A stretch of DNA of 64,000 nt from Mesorhizobium escarrei (lineage in GTDB: Bacteria; Pseudomonadota; Alphaproteobacteria; Rhizobiales; Rhizobiaceae): contig NZ_CAKXZT010000035.1 in the NCBI RefSeq assembly GCF_935825525.1, positions 62,001 to 126,000 of the forward strand. Direction: 5' to 3'. Positions 34,236 through 43,704 of the stretch are shown one piece after another. The position numbers were made by a program, and so were the translations under genes. The notes below the pieces were generated by a model that was given only the letters and a program-made list of their open reading frames with translations, did not search any database and was not told where the DNA came from. Each line of letters begins with the position of its first letter. Position 1 is the stretch's first letter.

Positions 34236-35051
34236 ATGGCCATAGCGCTTGTACTCGTTTTGGTAGTTGTGGGCTCAGTGTTGTTCCACTTCCTGAGCCC
34301 ATGGTGGTGGACGCCGATTGCCTCTAACTGGGACTATATCGACAACACCATCATCATCACCTTCTGGATCACCGGCGTCGTCTTCGCCGCCGTCGTCCTA
34401 TTCATGGCCTATTGCGTCTTCCGCTTCCGTCATAGGGAAGGCAACCAGGCGGCATACGAACCCGAGAACAAGCGGCTCGAATGGTGGCTGACGATCGTCA
34501 CCGCAATCGGCGTCACCGCCATGCTGGTTCCCGGCCTGTTCGTCTGGAACCAGTTCGTCAGCGTCCCAAGCGACGCAACAGTGGTCGAAGTCGTCGGCCA
34601 GCAATGGCAGTGGAGTTTCCGCTTGCCCGGCAAGGACGGCAAGCTTGGGACGTCCGACACCCGCAACGTCAGCCCTGAAAATCCTCTCGGCGTGAACGCC
34701 AGTGACGCCAACGGCCAGGACGATGTCGTCATCGAAGCCGCCGATCTGCATCTGCCGGTCGGCAAGCCGGTCAAGATGCTGCTCCGCTCGATCGACGTGC
34801 TGCACGATTTCTACGTGCCGGAATTCCGCGCCAAGATGGACATGATCCCGGGCTCGGTCACCTATTTCTGGTTCACCCCGACCAAGACCGGAACGTTTCA
34901 GGTCCTGTGTGCTGAACTTTGTGGCCAGGGGCATCCGTTGATGAATGGCGTGGTCATGGTCGACACGCCGGAGGACTATCTGGCGTGGCTCGGCGAACAG
35001 CAGACTTTTGCGCAATTGTCGGCCCCCCAGCAGGTGGGCTCGGCAGAGTAG
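34236..35051 (+). CDS. coxM: Cytochrome c oxidase subunit II (CoxM-like)
   Basis: Receives electrons from cytochrome c through the binuclear CuA centre. 271 residues: two N-terminal transmembrane helices, then the periplasmic cupredoxin domain with the aromatic VGQQWQWSFRLPG segment, the CuA histidine in DVLHDFYVPEF and the remaining ligands in CAELCGQGHPLM. First gene of an operon ordered II-I-III-III-IV, the arrangement of the alternative coxMNOP oxidase of Bradyrhizobium, rather than the main ctaCDE locus. Confidence 0.9.
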   Translation: MAIALVLVLVVVGSVLFHFLSPWWWTPIASNWDYIDNTIIITFWITGVVFAAVVLFMAYCVFRFRHREGNQAAYEPENKRLEWWLTIVTAIGVTAMLVPGLFVWNQFVSVPSDATVVEVVGQQWQWSFRLPGKDGKLGTSDTRNVSPENPLGVNASDANGQDDVVIEAADLHLPVGKPVKMLLRSIDVLHDFYVPEFRAKMDMIPGSVTYFWFTPTKTGTFQVLCAELCGQGHPLMNGVVMVDTPEDYLAWLGEQQTFAQLSAPQQVGSAE

Positions 35052-35140
35052 ACGCCGGCAAAGTCGGCGATTTGGGTTGAAATCGCGGCACGGCTCGAAA
35101 CTGTCGAGTCTGGCCGAAAAGGGCACGGAGGTGTTCCTAT

Positions 35141-36910
35141 ATGGTCGATGTCACACCTGCAGATGCGGTACCGCCGGCCGAAGTCGCGGAGATGGAACTC
35201 TATCATCCGCACAGCTGGTGGACGAAATACGTATTTTCGCAGGACGCCAAGGTTATCGCCATCCAGTATTCGGCGACGGCGACGGCAATCGGCCTGGTGG
35301 CGCTGGTGCTGTCCTGGTTGATGCGGCTGCAGCTCGGCTTCCCCGGCACGTTCGACTTCATCAGCCCCGAAGCCTACTACCAGTTCATCACCATGCACGG
35401 CATGATCATGGTGATCTATCTGCTCACGGCACTGTTCCTGGGCGGCTTCGGCAACTACTTGATCCCGCTGATGGTCGGCGCGCGCGACATGGTCTTTCCC
35501 TATGTCAACATGCTGAGCTACTGGATCTACCTGCTCGCCGTGCTGGTTTTGGCGTCAAGCTTCTTTGCGCCCGGCGGACCGACCGGTGCCGGCTGGACGC
35601 TCTACCCGCCGCAGGCGATCATGACTGGCACACCAGGCGGCCAGGACTGGGGCATCATCCTGATGCTCGTCTCGCTGATTCTGTTCATCATCGGCTTCAC
35701 CATGGGCGGCTTGAACTACGTCGTGACGGTGCTGCAGGCCCGCACACGCGGCATGACGCTGATGCGCCTGCCGCTGACTGTCTGGGGTATCTTCACCGCG
35801 ACAGTCATGGCGCTGCTCGCCTTCCCGGCGCTGTTTGTCGCCTGCGTGATGATGCTGTTCGACCGTGCGCTCGGCACCAGCTTCTTCATGCCTGCGATCG
35901 TCCAGATGGGCGAACAACTGCAGCACGGCGGCGGCAGCCCGATCCTGTTCCAGCATCTGTTCTGGTTCTTCGGCCACCCCGAGGTCTACATCGTGGCGCT
36001 GCCGGCCTTCGGCATCGTGTCCGACCTGATCAGCACCCATGCGCGCAAGAACATCTTCGGCTACCGGATGATGGTCTGGGCCATCGTCGGCATCGGTGCG
36101 CTGAGCTTCGTAGTCTGGGCGCACCACATGTATGTCAGCGGCATGCATCCCTATTTCGGCTTCTTCTTCGCCACCACGACGTTGATCATTGCCGTGCCGA
36201 CCGCGATCAAAGTCTACAATTGGGTGCTGACGCTGTGGCGCGGCGACATCCACCTCACCGTGCCGATGCTTTTTGCCCTGGCCTTCATCGTCACCTTCGT
36301 CAATGGCGGGCTGACCGGACTGTTTCTCGGCAACGTCGTCGTCGACGTTCCGCTGTCGGACACGATGTTCGTCGTTGCCCATTTCCACATGGTCATGGGC
36401 GTCGCCCCGATTCTGGTGATCTTCGGCGCGATCTATCACTGGTACCCGAAGGTCACCGGCCGGATGCTGAACGAGGCGATGGGCCAGTTCCATTTCTGGG
36501 TCACCTTCCTCGGTGCCTATCTGATTTTCTTTCCCATGCACTACATCGGCCTGATGGGCGTGCCGCGCCGCTACCACGAACTGACCAACACGACGGTGAT
36601 GACCGAGTCGGCCCACGATCTGAACGCGTTCATCAGCATCATGGCGTTCCTCGTCGGCTTCGCCCAAATCGTGTTCCTGTTCAATCTGATCTGGAGCATC
36701 CGCCACGGCCGCGAGGCCGGCGGCAATCCATGGCGCGCCACGACGCTCGAATGGCAGACGCCGGAAACACCGCCCGCCCATGGCAATTTCGGCAAGGAAC
36801 TGCCGATCGTCTATCGCTGGGCCTATGACTACAGCGTCCCCGGCGCCAAGGAGGACTTTATCCCGCAAAACATGCCGGGCTCCTTCGGAACCTCCAGGGA
36901 GCCGGCATGA
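35141..36910 (+). CDS. coxN: Cytochrome c oxidase subunit I (CoxN-like)
   Basis: Catalytic haem-copper subunit, 589 residues, twelve or so membrane helices. Haem ligand region TMHGMIMVIYLL, CuB/tyrosine crosslink motif FFGHPEVYIVALPAFG, CuB histidines in WAHHMYVSGMHPYFG, and haem ligands in VAHFHMVMG are all present. Its stop overlaps the next start by four bases. Confidence 0.93.
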   Translation: MVDVTPADAVPPAEVAEMELYHPHSWWTKYVFSQDAKVIAIQYSATATAIGLVALVLSWLMRLQLGFPGTFDFISPEAYYQFITMHGMIMVIYLLTALFLGGFGNYLIPLMVGARDMVFPYVNMLSYWIYLLAVLVLASSFFAPGGPTGAGWTLYPPQAIMTGTPGGQDWGIILMLVSLILFIIGFTMGGLNYVVTVLQARTRGMTLMRLPLTVWGIFTATVMALLAFPALFVACVMMLFDRALGTSFFMPAIVQMGEQLQHGGGSPILFQHLFWFFGHPEVYIVALPAFGIVSDLISTHARKNIFGYRMMVWAIVGIGALSFVVWAHHMYVSGMHPYFGFFFATTTLIIAVPTAIKVYNWVLTLWRGDIHLTVPMLFALAFIVTFVNGGLTGLFLGNVVVDVPLSDTMFVVAHFHMVMGVAPILVIFGAIYHWYPKVTGRMLNEAMGQFHFWVTFLGAYLIFFPMHYIGLMGVPRRYHELTNTTVMTESAHDLNAFISIMAFLVGFAQIVFLFNLIWSIRHGREAGGNPWRATTLEWQTPETPPAHGNFGKELPIVYRWAYDYSVPGAKEDFIPQNMPGSFGTSREPA

Positions 36911-37611
36911 GCGTCATTCTGGTGTTCCTCCTCGTCATCGCCGGCTTTGCCGGATGGTGGCTCTCCCACCAGCGGCTGATGGCCAAGCCGTGGCTCGAGC
37001 AAGGAGTGATCGGGGATGTTGTCGCCCTGGAAGGATCGGCGCTGCCGACCGCCAAGATCGGCCTCGGCGTCTTCCTCGCCGTCGTCGGCTGCCTGTTTGC
37101 GCTCTTCACCAGTGCCTATTTCATGCGCATGGCGCTGTCGGACTGGCAGGCGCTGCCGCTGCCGCGCGTGCTCTGGCTCAACACCGGCGTGCTGGTGCTG
37201 AGCAGCATCGCGCTGCAATGCGCCTCGGTCGCCGCGCGACGCGGCCAAATAGACACGGTCAGGCTCGGCCTCGCCACGGCTGGGCTCACCGCGCTTGCCT
37301 TCTTGGTCGGACAGCTTGTGGTATGGCGGGAACTGACCGCCGACGGCTACTTGCTGACTGCCAATCCGGCCAACAGCTTTTTCTACCTGATAACCGGGAT
37401 GCATGGCCTGCACATACTGGGCGGGCTGGTCGGTCTGAGCAGAACGACCGCCGGCGCCTGGAACGGAGCACGGCCGGAGCGGCTTCGCCTCGGTGTCGAA
37501 CTGTGTGCCATGTACTGGCATTTCCTGCTTTTCGTCTGGCTGGCCATTTTTGCACTTCTGGCCGGCTGGGCCGCGACTTTTATCGAGATTTGCCGACAGC
37601 TGCTGACCTAG
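36907..37611 (+). CDS. coxO: Cytochrome c oxidase subunit III family protein (CoxO-like)
   Basis: 234 residues with about six hydrophobic helices; FFYLITGMHGLHILGGLVGL and MYWHFLLFVWLAIFALL are subunit III hallmarks. It is the more divergent of two subunit III genes in the operon and has an N-terminal anchor of its own. Confidence 0.8.
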   Translation: MSVILVFLLVIAGFAGWWLSHQRLMAKPWLEQGVIGDVVALEGSALPTAKIGLGVFLAVVGCLFALFTSAYFMRMALSDWQALPLPRVLWLNTGVLVLSSIALQCASVAARRGQIDTVRLGLATAGLTALAFLVGQLVVWRELTADGYLLTANPANSFFYLITGMHGLHILGGLVGLSRTTAGAWNGARPERLRLGVELCAMYWHFLLFVWLAIFALLAGWAATFIEICRQLLT

Positions 37612-37624
37612 GAGGGCCGGACGG

Positions 37625-38347
37625 ATGGCAGACACGACAGTGACGCATACCGGCCAAGCACTGGCGCGGCCGGCTGGTTTGCAAGGCGTCGCCGCCGATT
37701 GGTCGTCGGATCAGCGCGCGTTCAAGAACGTGTCCTGGGGCAAGGCCATGATGTGGATATTCCTGCTCAGCGACACCTTCGTCTTCGGCTGTTTCCTGCT
37801 CTCCTACATGACCGCCCGCATGTCCACCCGAGTGCCGTGGCCCAATCCGAGCGAGGTCTTTTCGCTTCATATCGGCGGCTCCGATATTCCACTGATCCTT
37901 ATCGCGATCATGACCTTCGTGCTGATCTCGAGCAGCGGAACGATGGCCATGGCGGTGAACTTCGGTTATCGCCACGACCGCCGCAAGACGGCGATCCTGA
38001 TGCTTCTGACCGCAGCGCTCGGCGCGACCTTCGTGGGCATGCAGGCCTTCGAATGGACCAAGCTGATCACCGAAGGGGTGCGGCCCTGGGGCAATCCGTG
38101 GGGTGCGGCGCAGTTCGGGTCATCCTTCTTCATGATCACCGGCTTTCACGGCACCCATGTGACGTTCGGGGTGATCTTCCTGATCATCGTGGCGCGAAAG
38201 GTCTGGCGCGGAGATTACGAAACCGGCCGGCGCGGGTTCTTTACCAGCCGCAGGGGCCGCTACGAGCACGTCGAGATCATGGGGCTCTACTGGCATTTCG
38301 TCGACCTGGTGTGGGTGTTCATTTTCGCATTCTTCTATCTTTGGTGA
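37625..38347 (+). CDS. coxP: Cytochrome c oxidase subunit III (CoxP-like)
   Basis: 240 residues. Helices include MMWIFLLSDTFVFGCFLLSY and the motifs FFMITGFHGTHVTFGVIFLI and GLYWHFVDLVWVFIFAFFYL. Starts 13 bases after coxO. The end of this gene forms part of a 22-bp tandem duplication (38339-38382). Confidence 0.85.
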   Translation: MADTTVTHTGQALARPAGLQGVAADWSSDQRAFKNVSWGKAMMWIFLLSDTFVFGCFLLSYMTARMSTRVPWPNPSEVFSLHIGGSDIPLILIAIMTFVLISSSGTMAMAVNFGYRHDRRKTAILMLLTAALGATFVGMQAFEWTKLITEGVRPWGNPWGAAQFGSSFFMITGFHGTHVTFGVIFLIIVARKVWRGDYETGRRGFFTSRRGRYEHVEIMGLYWHFVDLVWVFIFAFFYLW

Positions 38348-38382
38348 GAGGCAGACATGGCTTTGGTGAGAGGCAGATATGG
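38339..38382 (+). repeat. 22-bp tandem duplication of stop/RBS/start region
   Basis: Two head-to-tail copies of a unit from CTTTGGTG to ATATGG/ACATGG (38339-38360 and 38361-38382), differing at one base (C/T just before ATG). Each carries GAGAGG and an ATG. Confidence 0.9.
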
Positions 38383-38386
38383 CTGA
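38357..38386 (+). CDS. Nine-residue leader peptide ORF created by the duplication
   Basis: ATG with the same ribosome binding site as the next gene; reads MALVRGRYG then TGA. Its stop overlaps the subunit IV start (ATGGCTGA), so ribosomes could re-initiate there. Confidence 0.45.
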   Translation: MALVRGRYG

Positions 38387-38783
38387 AGCAACCGCAAACG
38401 GCCTGGGGCAACACACGCTGCACGGAGCTCAAGCGCATGATGCGGCAGCAACCGGCATCGCCCCTGCGGAGGTTCATCAGGAGCACCCGATCAGGCTCTA
38501 TCTGGTGGTCTGGGTATGGCTGTTCATCCTCAGCGCCTGCTCCTATCTGGTCGACTATGTCGGCCTCCAGGGCTATCTCAGATGGTCGCTGATCCTGATC
38601 TTCATGATGCTCAAGGCTGGGCTGATCGTCGCGGTCTTCATGCACATGGCCTGGGAGCGGCTGGCGCTGACATATGCGATCATATTGCCGCCGATCCTGG
38701 TGCTGGTGTTCGTGGCAATGATGGTCTTCGAATCGGATTATACGCTTCTCACCCGGACGCTGTTTTTTGGGGCCGAGCCCTGA
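38379..38783 (+). CDS. Cytochrome c oxidase subunit IV, prokaryotic type
   Basis: 134 residues: hydrophilic N-terminus followed by three helices (LVVWVWLFILSACSYLVDYV; WSLILIFMMLKAGLIVAVFM; AIILPPILVLVFVAMMVF). The LKAGLIVAVFMHMAWE segment is typical of the COX4_pro family, which stabilises the oxidase. Last gene of the cox operon. Confidence 0.8.
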   Translation: MAEATANGLGQHTLHGAQAHDAAATGIAPAEVHQEHPIRLYLVVWVWLFILSACSYLVDYVGLQGYLRWSLILIFMMLKAGLIVAVFMHMAWERLALTYAIILPPILVLVFVAMMVFESDYTLLTRTLFFGAEP

Positions 38784-38962
38784 CGCGCAATCCGGGTTCG
38801 GGCAGCATTTCCCGTCGAGGGCCGGAGGGGCTGTTCACGGCCCGCTCTGCTTTGCCTTGAAACGGTCGACAGCTGGCCCATTTTTGTCACCACCGGAAAA
38901 CGACAGAAGGAGAACGATTTTCGTCGTTTCTCCGTCGCGAACTCCAGCAAGGGAGGCTCAAG

Positions 38963-39436
38963 ATGACGATCGCAAACAGATTGAAAGACTTTATCGACGA
39001 GAAAGGAATTTCCTACGATACCGTCGAGCACCACCGCACGTCGACAAGCAGGCAGTCCGCCTTAGCGGCGCATGTGCCCGGCAGCATAATGGCCAAATCG
39101 GTGGTGGTTCACCACGACGGTGGCTATGCGCTGGCCGTGGTCCCCAGTACGCACAGGATCGAGCTCGGCACTTTGCAGGACGTGATGCGCCAGCGTATCG
39201 GGCTCGCCTCCGAGGACGAGGTGGTTTCGCTCTTCGAGGATTGCGACACCGGCGCCATCCCGCCGATCGGCGCGGCCTACGATGTGCCGGTGATTGTCGA
39301 TGAAAGCCTCGGCAATGCCGGCGATATCTATTTCGAGGGTGGCGACCACAGGACGCTCGTGCATGTCAGCGGCAAGGATTTCCGCAACCTGACCAGCGAC
39401 GCACAACAAGCCCGCTTTAGCTACCCGGCTTACTAA
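38963..39436 (+). CDS. YbaK/ProX-type aminoacyl-tRNA deacylase domain protein
   Basis: 157 residues, stand-alone editing domain. Motifs: ISYDTVEHHRTSTSRQSALA, AKSVVVHHDGGYALAVVPST with the conserved lysine, and GAIPPIGAAYDVPVIVDESL, the GxxxP loop of the YbaK superfamily. It probably hydrolyses mischarged tRNA, or a related ester. The stop is followed by a strong terminator. Confidence 0.8.
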   Translation: MTIANRLKDFIDEKGISYDTVEHHRTSTSRQSALAAHVPGSIMAKSVVVHHDGGYALAVVPSTHRIELGTLQDVMRQRIGLASEDEVVSLFEDCDTGAIPPIGAAYDVPVIVDESLGNAGDIYFEGGDHRTLVHVSGKDFRNLTSDAQQARFSYPAY

Positions 39437-39450
39437 ACGCTCATGCCAAC

Positions 39451-39492
39451 CTGCCGCACCGGCGAGAGGCCGGTGCGGCAGGGCAATTTTTT
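39451..39492. terminator. Bidirectional rho-independent terminator
   Basis: CTGCCGCACCGGC and GCCGGTGCGGCAG (13 bp stem, 5-base loop) followed by a T-run at 39487. It separates two convergent genes. Confidence 0.9.
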
Positions 39493-40310
39493 CAGTCCGC
39501 CGGCCTGGTGGAGGCCGGTGATTCCACGACTTTGCGATAGACGTGCCAGGTGGCGTGACCGAGGATTGGCAGCACCACCGCCAGCCCGGCGAACACCGGC
39601 AGCGAGCCAATAATCAGCGCGACGGCGACAATCAGGCCCCAGACAGCCATGACGATCGGGTTCGCCAGCACCACCCGCACCGAGGTATGGATGGCTTCGT
39701 AGGCGCCGACGTCGCGGTCGAGCAACAACGGGAACGCGACGACCGTGGTGCACAACACGACCGCGGCGAAGACGAAGCCGATTGCGTGGCCAACGATAAT
39801 CAGCGTCCAGCCGCGTCCGGTGGCGAATATTTCACTGATGAAGCTGGACAGTGATTCCGGCGGGGCCGGACCGAACACCTGCTGATAAAACATCCGCGCG
39901 GTCAACAGCCAGGCGATAAAGATCGCAAGCAGCATGATCCCGACCGCCGCGATGGCCGGCAGCGCTGGAGAATTCCTGACCTCGAAAGCGTGGCTCCATG
40001 AGGTGTCGAGCCCGGCCTCTCTCCGCCGGCTGATCTCATAAAGGCCGAGCGCCGCGAATGGACCGATCAGCGCAAAACCAGACACCAGCGGAAACAACAG
40101 CGGCAACGCGTTGTTGCCTGACGTCCAGACAGCGAGCACGACGCCGACAAGCGGATAGATCAGGCAGAGAAAAACGATGTGCGACGGTTTGACCATGAAA
40201 TCGTCGACGCCACGCTTGAGCGCGTCGAAAAGGTCGGAAACGCCTATCTTTCGAATTCTGGTGTGCTCCAGCGTCTCGCTGGCGCCTGCAATCACGTGAA
40301 AACTTGCCAT
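39492..40310 (-). CDS. DUF2189 family integral membrane protein
   Basis: 272 residues from an ATG with GGAGG seven bases upstream. Six or so membrane helices, with the RKIGVSDLFDALKRGVDDFM entry segment and FPLLLDRDVGAYEAIHTSVR typical of DUF2189. Often found near cytochrome oxidase genes in alphaproteobacteria; function unknown. Confidence 0.75.
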   Translation of the reverse strand: MASFHVIAGASETLEHTRIRKIGVSDLFDALKRGVDDFMVKPSHIVFLCLIYPLVGVVLAVWTSGNNALPLLFPLVSGFALIGPFAALGLYEISRRREAGLDTSWSHAFEVRNSPALPAIAAVGIMLLAIFIAWLLTARMFYQQVFGPAPPESLSSFISEIFATGRGWTLIIVGHAIGFVFAAVVLCTTVVAFPLLLDRDVGAYEAIHTSVRVVLANPIVMAVWGLIVAVALIIGSLPVFAGLAVVLPILGHATWHVYRKVVESPASTRPAD

Positions 40311-40574
40311 GACCATTCCTCCAGACCAGGTCCGGTAAGGTCGCGATTTCACGGTGCTGCCGTTCAGCGTGACTGGCCACGCAAAATCGCGACCTGCACC
40401 ATGATCAACATACGCTCTTGCATGGGATTTGTCGCGGCCCTTTATTTATTAGACTGTATTGAAATCTGCTCTGGCGAGTTTCCAAACAGTCTCTGGGAGG
40501 ACGGCCCCGGTGATCAGGCTAGCTCTAACGGCCTTTCTTCGATATTCTCAAAATTGGGGAAGGGGGTAAAGGTC

Positions 40575-40655
40575 ATGGATGGAAAGACCGTTCTCATACT
40601 CGGCCTTGGCGTAGTTATTCTGCTGTTTTTGGGATTTTGTGCACTGCCAACGTAA
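40575..40655 (+). CDS. 26-residue single-helix membrane peptide
   Basis: Reads MDGKTVLILGLGVVILLFLG then FCALPT, one hydrophobic helix. AGGGGG and GG lie at normal spacing before the ATG. It sits between DUF2189 and ctaB in the oxidase region, where tiny accessory subunits or small regulators could act. The size is below usual gene-calling limits. Confidence 0.45.
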   Translation: MDGKTVLILGLGVVILLFLGFCALPT

Positions 40656-40687
40656 GGCTTGAGCAGGTCATTCCGTCTTTCCGGCCG

Positions 40688-41635
40688 TCAATTTCCGGCT
40701 GGCATGACCGCACGCATTGCAACGGTATCGGCAAGCAGCACGGCAAAGATCGCGAAAAGATAGAGAATCGAATAGGCAAACAGCGCCTTTGCGCGTTTCA
40801 TCTCCCGCCCTTCAACCCAGCTTTTGTCGACCAGAAGCTTCCAGGCATGCCAGATGAAACCCGCGCCCAATGCGGCCGAAACAATCCCGTACAATCCGCT
40901 CGCGAATCCGAAAGGCCAGGGGAGCACGCCGATTGGTGCCAGGATCAGCGAATAGACGAAGATTTGTCTTCTGGTCGAAACCTGGCCGGCCACGTTCGGC
41001 ATCATGGGAATGCCGGCCGCGGCATAGTCGCCGATCTTGAACAGCGCGAGCGCCCAGAAATGCGGCGGCGTCCAGAGGAAAATGATCAGAAACAGGACGA
41101 GACTTTCAACCCCGACGGCGCCGGTGGCGGCCGCCCACCCGATGACCGGAGGAAGCGCACCCGCGGCGCCGCCTATGACGATGTTCTGCGGCGTCGAGCG
41201 TTTCAGCCACATCGTGTAGATGACGACGTAGAAGAAGATGGTGAAGGCCAGCAGCGATGCGGCGAGCCACCCCACCAGCACGCCGAGCGTCATGATCGCA
41301 AGTACGGAAAGCACCAAGCCGAAGCCGAGCGCTTCGCCTGGCGTGACCCGGCCTGACGGGACCGGCCGCTTTGACGTGCGCGACATCAACGCGTCAATAT
41401 CGGCATCGTACCACATGTTGAGTGCCCCGGCCGCTCCCGCTCCAACCGCAATTGCACCAATTGCAATCACGGCGATGACCGGATTCATCGCCCCGGGCGC
41501 CACCATCAGGCCGACGAAAGCGGTAAAAACAGCAAGCGCCATGACGCGTGGTTTCAGAAGCGCGAAGAAATCACTGACCGTCGCTTCCGAAATTGCGATA
41601 CCGGCATCCTTGAGGCCGCTTTCCCGAGCCGACAT
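40688..41635 (-). CDS. ctaB: Protohaem IX farnesyltransferase
   Basis: Converts haem B to haem O, the precursor of haem A for aa3 oxidases. 315 residues of the UbiA prenyltransferase superfamily with nine or so helices. The polyprenyl-binding motif [19 protein letters not shown] is intact, and the second aspartate region follows near [17 protein letters not shown] sequence ([14 protein letters not shown]). Location next to the oxidase genes fits its role. Confidence 0.92.
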   Translation of the reverse strand: MSARESGLKDAGIAISEATVSDFFALLKPRVMALAVFTAFVGLMVAPGAMNPVIAVIAIGAIAVGAGAAGALNMWYDADIDALMSRTSKRPVPSGRVTPGEALGFGLVLSVLAIMTLGVLVGWLAASLLAFTIFFYVVIYTMWLKRSTPQNIVIGGAAGALPPVIGWAAATGAVGVESLVLFLIIFLWTPPHFWALALFKIGDYAAAGIPMMPNVAGQVSTRRQIFVYSLILAPIGVLPWPFGFASGLYGIVSAALGAGFIWHAWKLLVDKSWVEGREMKRAKALFAYSILYLFAIFAVLLADTVAMRAVMPAGN

Positions 41636-41707
41636 TTCAGGCGACTACCGATTGGGACACGCAATCTGGCCGGCCCCTCGGCCGGTCTTCCTGGCGGAAG
41701 AACCGGG

Positions 41708-42088
41708 TCATTTGGAGAATTGCTTCAGGTAGGCGATGACGTTGGCGAGATCCTCGTCCTTCTTGAGACCGGGAAACGCCATCTTCCCACCTTTGATCAT
41801 GGCCTTGGGATCGCGAAGGTAATTCGTCAGCGTGGCGTCGTCCCATTTGAGGCCGGATGCCCCCGCCTCGGTCATGGCTTTAGAATACTTGAACCCCGGA
41901 TGCGTGCCGGCCGTCCGGCCGATAACGCCGCTCAATGACGGACCGATCTTGTTCTTGTCCTCGTCGACGACGTGGCAGGCCTTGCATTTGGCGAAGACCT
42001 TCTCACCCGCCGCGGCATCCTGTGCCTGGGATTGGCTCGTGACGAAGATCGCAACGGACACGGTAGCGAAAAACGCGATTGCACGCAT
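41708..42088 (-). CDS. Soluble class I cytochrome c (c2/c550 type)
   Basis: 126 residues with an N-terminal Sec signal (RAIAFFATVSVAIFVTSQSQ-AQ), haem-binding CKACH, the GPSLSGVIGRTAG loop and the methionine ligand in GGKMAFPGLK. GGAGG precedes the ATG at 42088. A likely electron donor to the neighbouring oxidase. Confidence 0.9.
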   Translation of the reverse strand: MRAIAFFATVSVAIFVTSQSQAQDAAAGEKVFAKCKACHVVDEDKNKIGPSLSGVIGRTAGTHPGFKYSKAMTEAGASGLKWDDATLTNYLRDPKAMIKGGKMAFPGLKKDEDLANVIAYLKQFSK

Positions 42089-42371
42089 GGCATTTCCTCC
42101 CCGATCGCCAAATCTGTCTTGGACGATCTGCGCGTGCCGACACGCATGCGCCCCTTCATGACAGAGCGGAATATCCGCGTCTCCCGCATGGAATTGCGGC
42201 ATCTGCTTACCACAGAATCTGGCCGGCAGATAGAAGAAGTCGACCCGCAGGATCACCGCAGAAGCGACGAGGCAGGCCGATCGCCGTCGAGCGCAACCGG
42301 AACGCATACCGGGTAAAGGGCGTTAGACCAGCTTCGGTTAACATCTGGAAGATCAAAATAGAGAAGCGTCT

Positions 42372-43259
42372 ATGAACGACAGGAGTGACCTGGAGGTGCG
42401 CCACGGCACCCGCACGATCGACGGCGACATCGTCTTTTACAGAGAAGCAGGTCCTGAAACCGCGCCGGTGTTGCTGCTTCCGCATGGCTATCCCTGCTCA
42501 TCCTACCAATATCGCCGGCTGATGCCGGCACTCGCCGATCGGTGGCGGACGGTCGCGCCGGATTTCCCCGGCTTTGGCTACAGTGGAACCCCCGATCCGG
42601 CACGGTTCGGTTATGATTTTGATGCCTATGCAACGTTCCTGGAGCGGTTCACCGACGCGCTCGAACTCGGCAGCTACGCGTTATGGCTGCACGACTACGG
42701 CTCGCAGATCGGCCTGCGCCACGCCATAGCGCACCCATCGCGAATCAGGGCCCTGATCATCCAGAATGGCGACATCTACGCCGATGCTCTTGGCCCGAAA
42801 TACGAAACGATCCGGCGCTTCTGGCGCGATCCTTCACCAGCGAACCGTGCACCGCTCGAACAGGCGGTGAGCGAAGACGGCTTTCGCGCCGAATTCGTAG
42901 GCGAAGTCGATGACGACGTCGCTCGACGTGTCCCGCCCGATCTGTGGAAGTTGCATTGGCCGCTGATGGATACGCCTGTGCGCCGTGCGCTTTCAGTCGG
43001 ACTGATGGAGAAGCTCAAGGCTAATCTTGACTGTTTCCCTCGTTACCAGGCATACCTGCGCGAGCAGCGGCCACCGGCAATGATCCTTTGGGGACCGAAG
43101 GACGAATACATGCCCGAGCCGGCAGCGCGCGCCTATCTGCGCGATCTCCCCGAGGCCGAGCTGCATTTGCTGAACGACGCAGGCCACTGGCTGCTGGAGA
43201 CCCATTTCGAGGTCGCCCTGCCACTGGTGCGACGGTTTCTGGGCGAGGTCCTGCAGTAA
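42372..43259 (+). CDS. Alpha/beta hydrolase, epoxide hydrolase / haloalkane dehalogenase type
   Basis: 295 residues. HGYPCSSYQYRRLMP gives the oxyanion HG motif; the nucleophile elbow reads LWLHDYGSQIG with aspartate as nucleophile; the acid is in WGPKDEYMPEP and the histidine in NDAGHWLLETHF. An aspartate nucleophile indicates epoxide hydrolase or dehalogenase chemistry rather than a serine esterase. Confidence 0.8.
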   Translation: MNDRSDLEVRHGTRTIDGDIVFYREAGPETAPVLLLPHGYPCSSYQYRRLMPALADRWRTVAPDFPGFGYSGTPDPARFGYDFDAYATFLERFTDALELGSYALWLHDYGSQIGLRHAIAHPSRIRALIIQNGDIYADALGPKYETIRRFWRDPSPANRAPLEQAVSEDGFRAEFVGEVDDDVARRVPPDLWKLHWPLMDTPVRRALSVGLMEKLKANLDCFPRYQAYLREQRPPAMILWGPKDEYMPEPAARAYLRDLPEAELHLLNDAGHWLLETHFEVALPLVRRFLGEVLQ

Positions 43260-43338
43260 TCGCCCGCACAACACTGCAGCGGATTCCGCCATCGCTGCCC
43301 CATCCTCATCACGACCCATCGAGAGAGGATCGCAACCC

Positions 43339-43661
43339 ATGATCGACAACGCCACAATCGCCCGGATCTGGCGAGGAAGGACACGCCGTGATCTGGCAGA
43401 CGTCTACGAGCCCTATCTCCGCCGCGAAGGCATTCCGCCGCTTCAGGAGAAGGCACTTGGCGTGTGTTTCGCGAAGATCGTGAAGAAGAAACAGAGTTCG
43501 TGACGATCTCGTACTGGCCTGACGTCGAAGCCATGGCGACCTTCACCGGCGACGACCCGCACAAGATCCATCACCTGCCGCGCGACGAAGAGTTCCTTGT
43601 CGAGCTGCCCGAACGGGTCACGGTGATGCAGATCCTCGTCAATCAATTGTCTCGCGATTAG
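43339..43661 (+). pseudogene. ABM-family small monooxygenase, frameshifted
   Basis: The first frame (IARIWRGRTRRDLADVYEPY) ends at 43503; a second frame from about 43464 (FREDREEETEFVTISYWPDV; LPRDEEFLVELPERVTVMQI) supplies the C-terminal half of the same fold. One indel near 43460 joins them. It lies 80 bases after the hydrolase gene. Confidence 0.6.
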
Positions 43662-43704
43662 GGCGGCGGCGACGGCTGATTCTCGCGATTTCGTCAGCGG
43701 AGTC

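Noticed and set aside
35555..36868. 437-codon open frame opposite coxN
   Set aside because: Rich in H, D, E and R as expected of an antisense frame of a membrane protein gene; coxN is certain.
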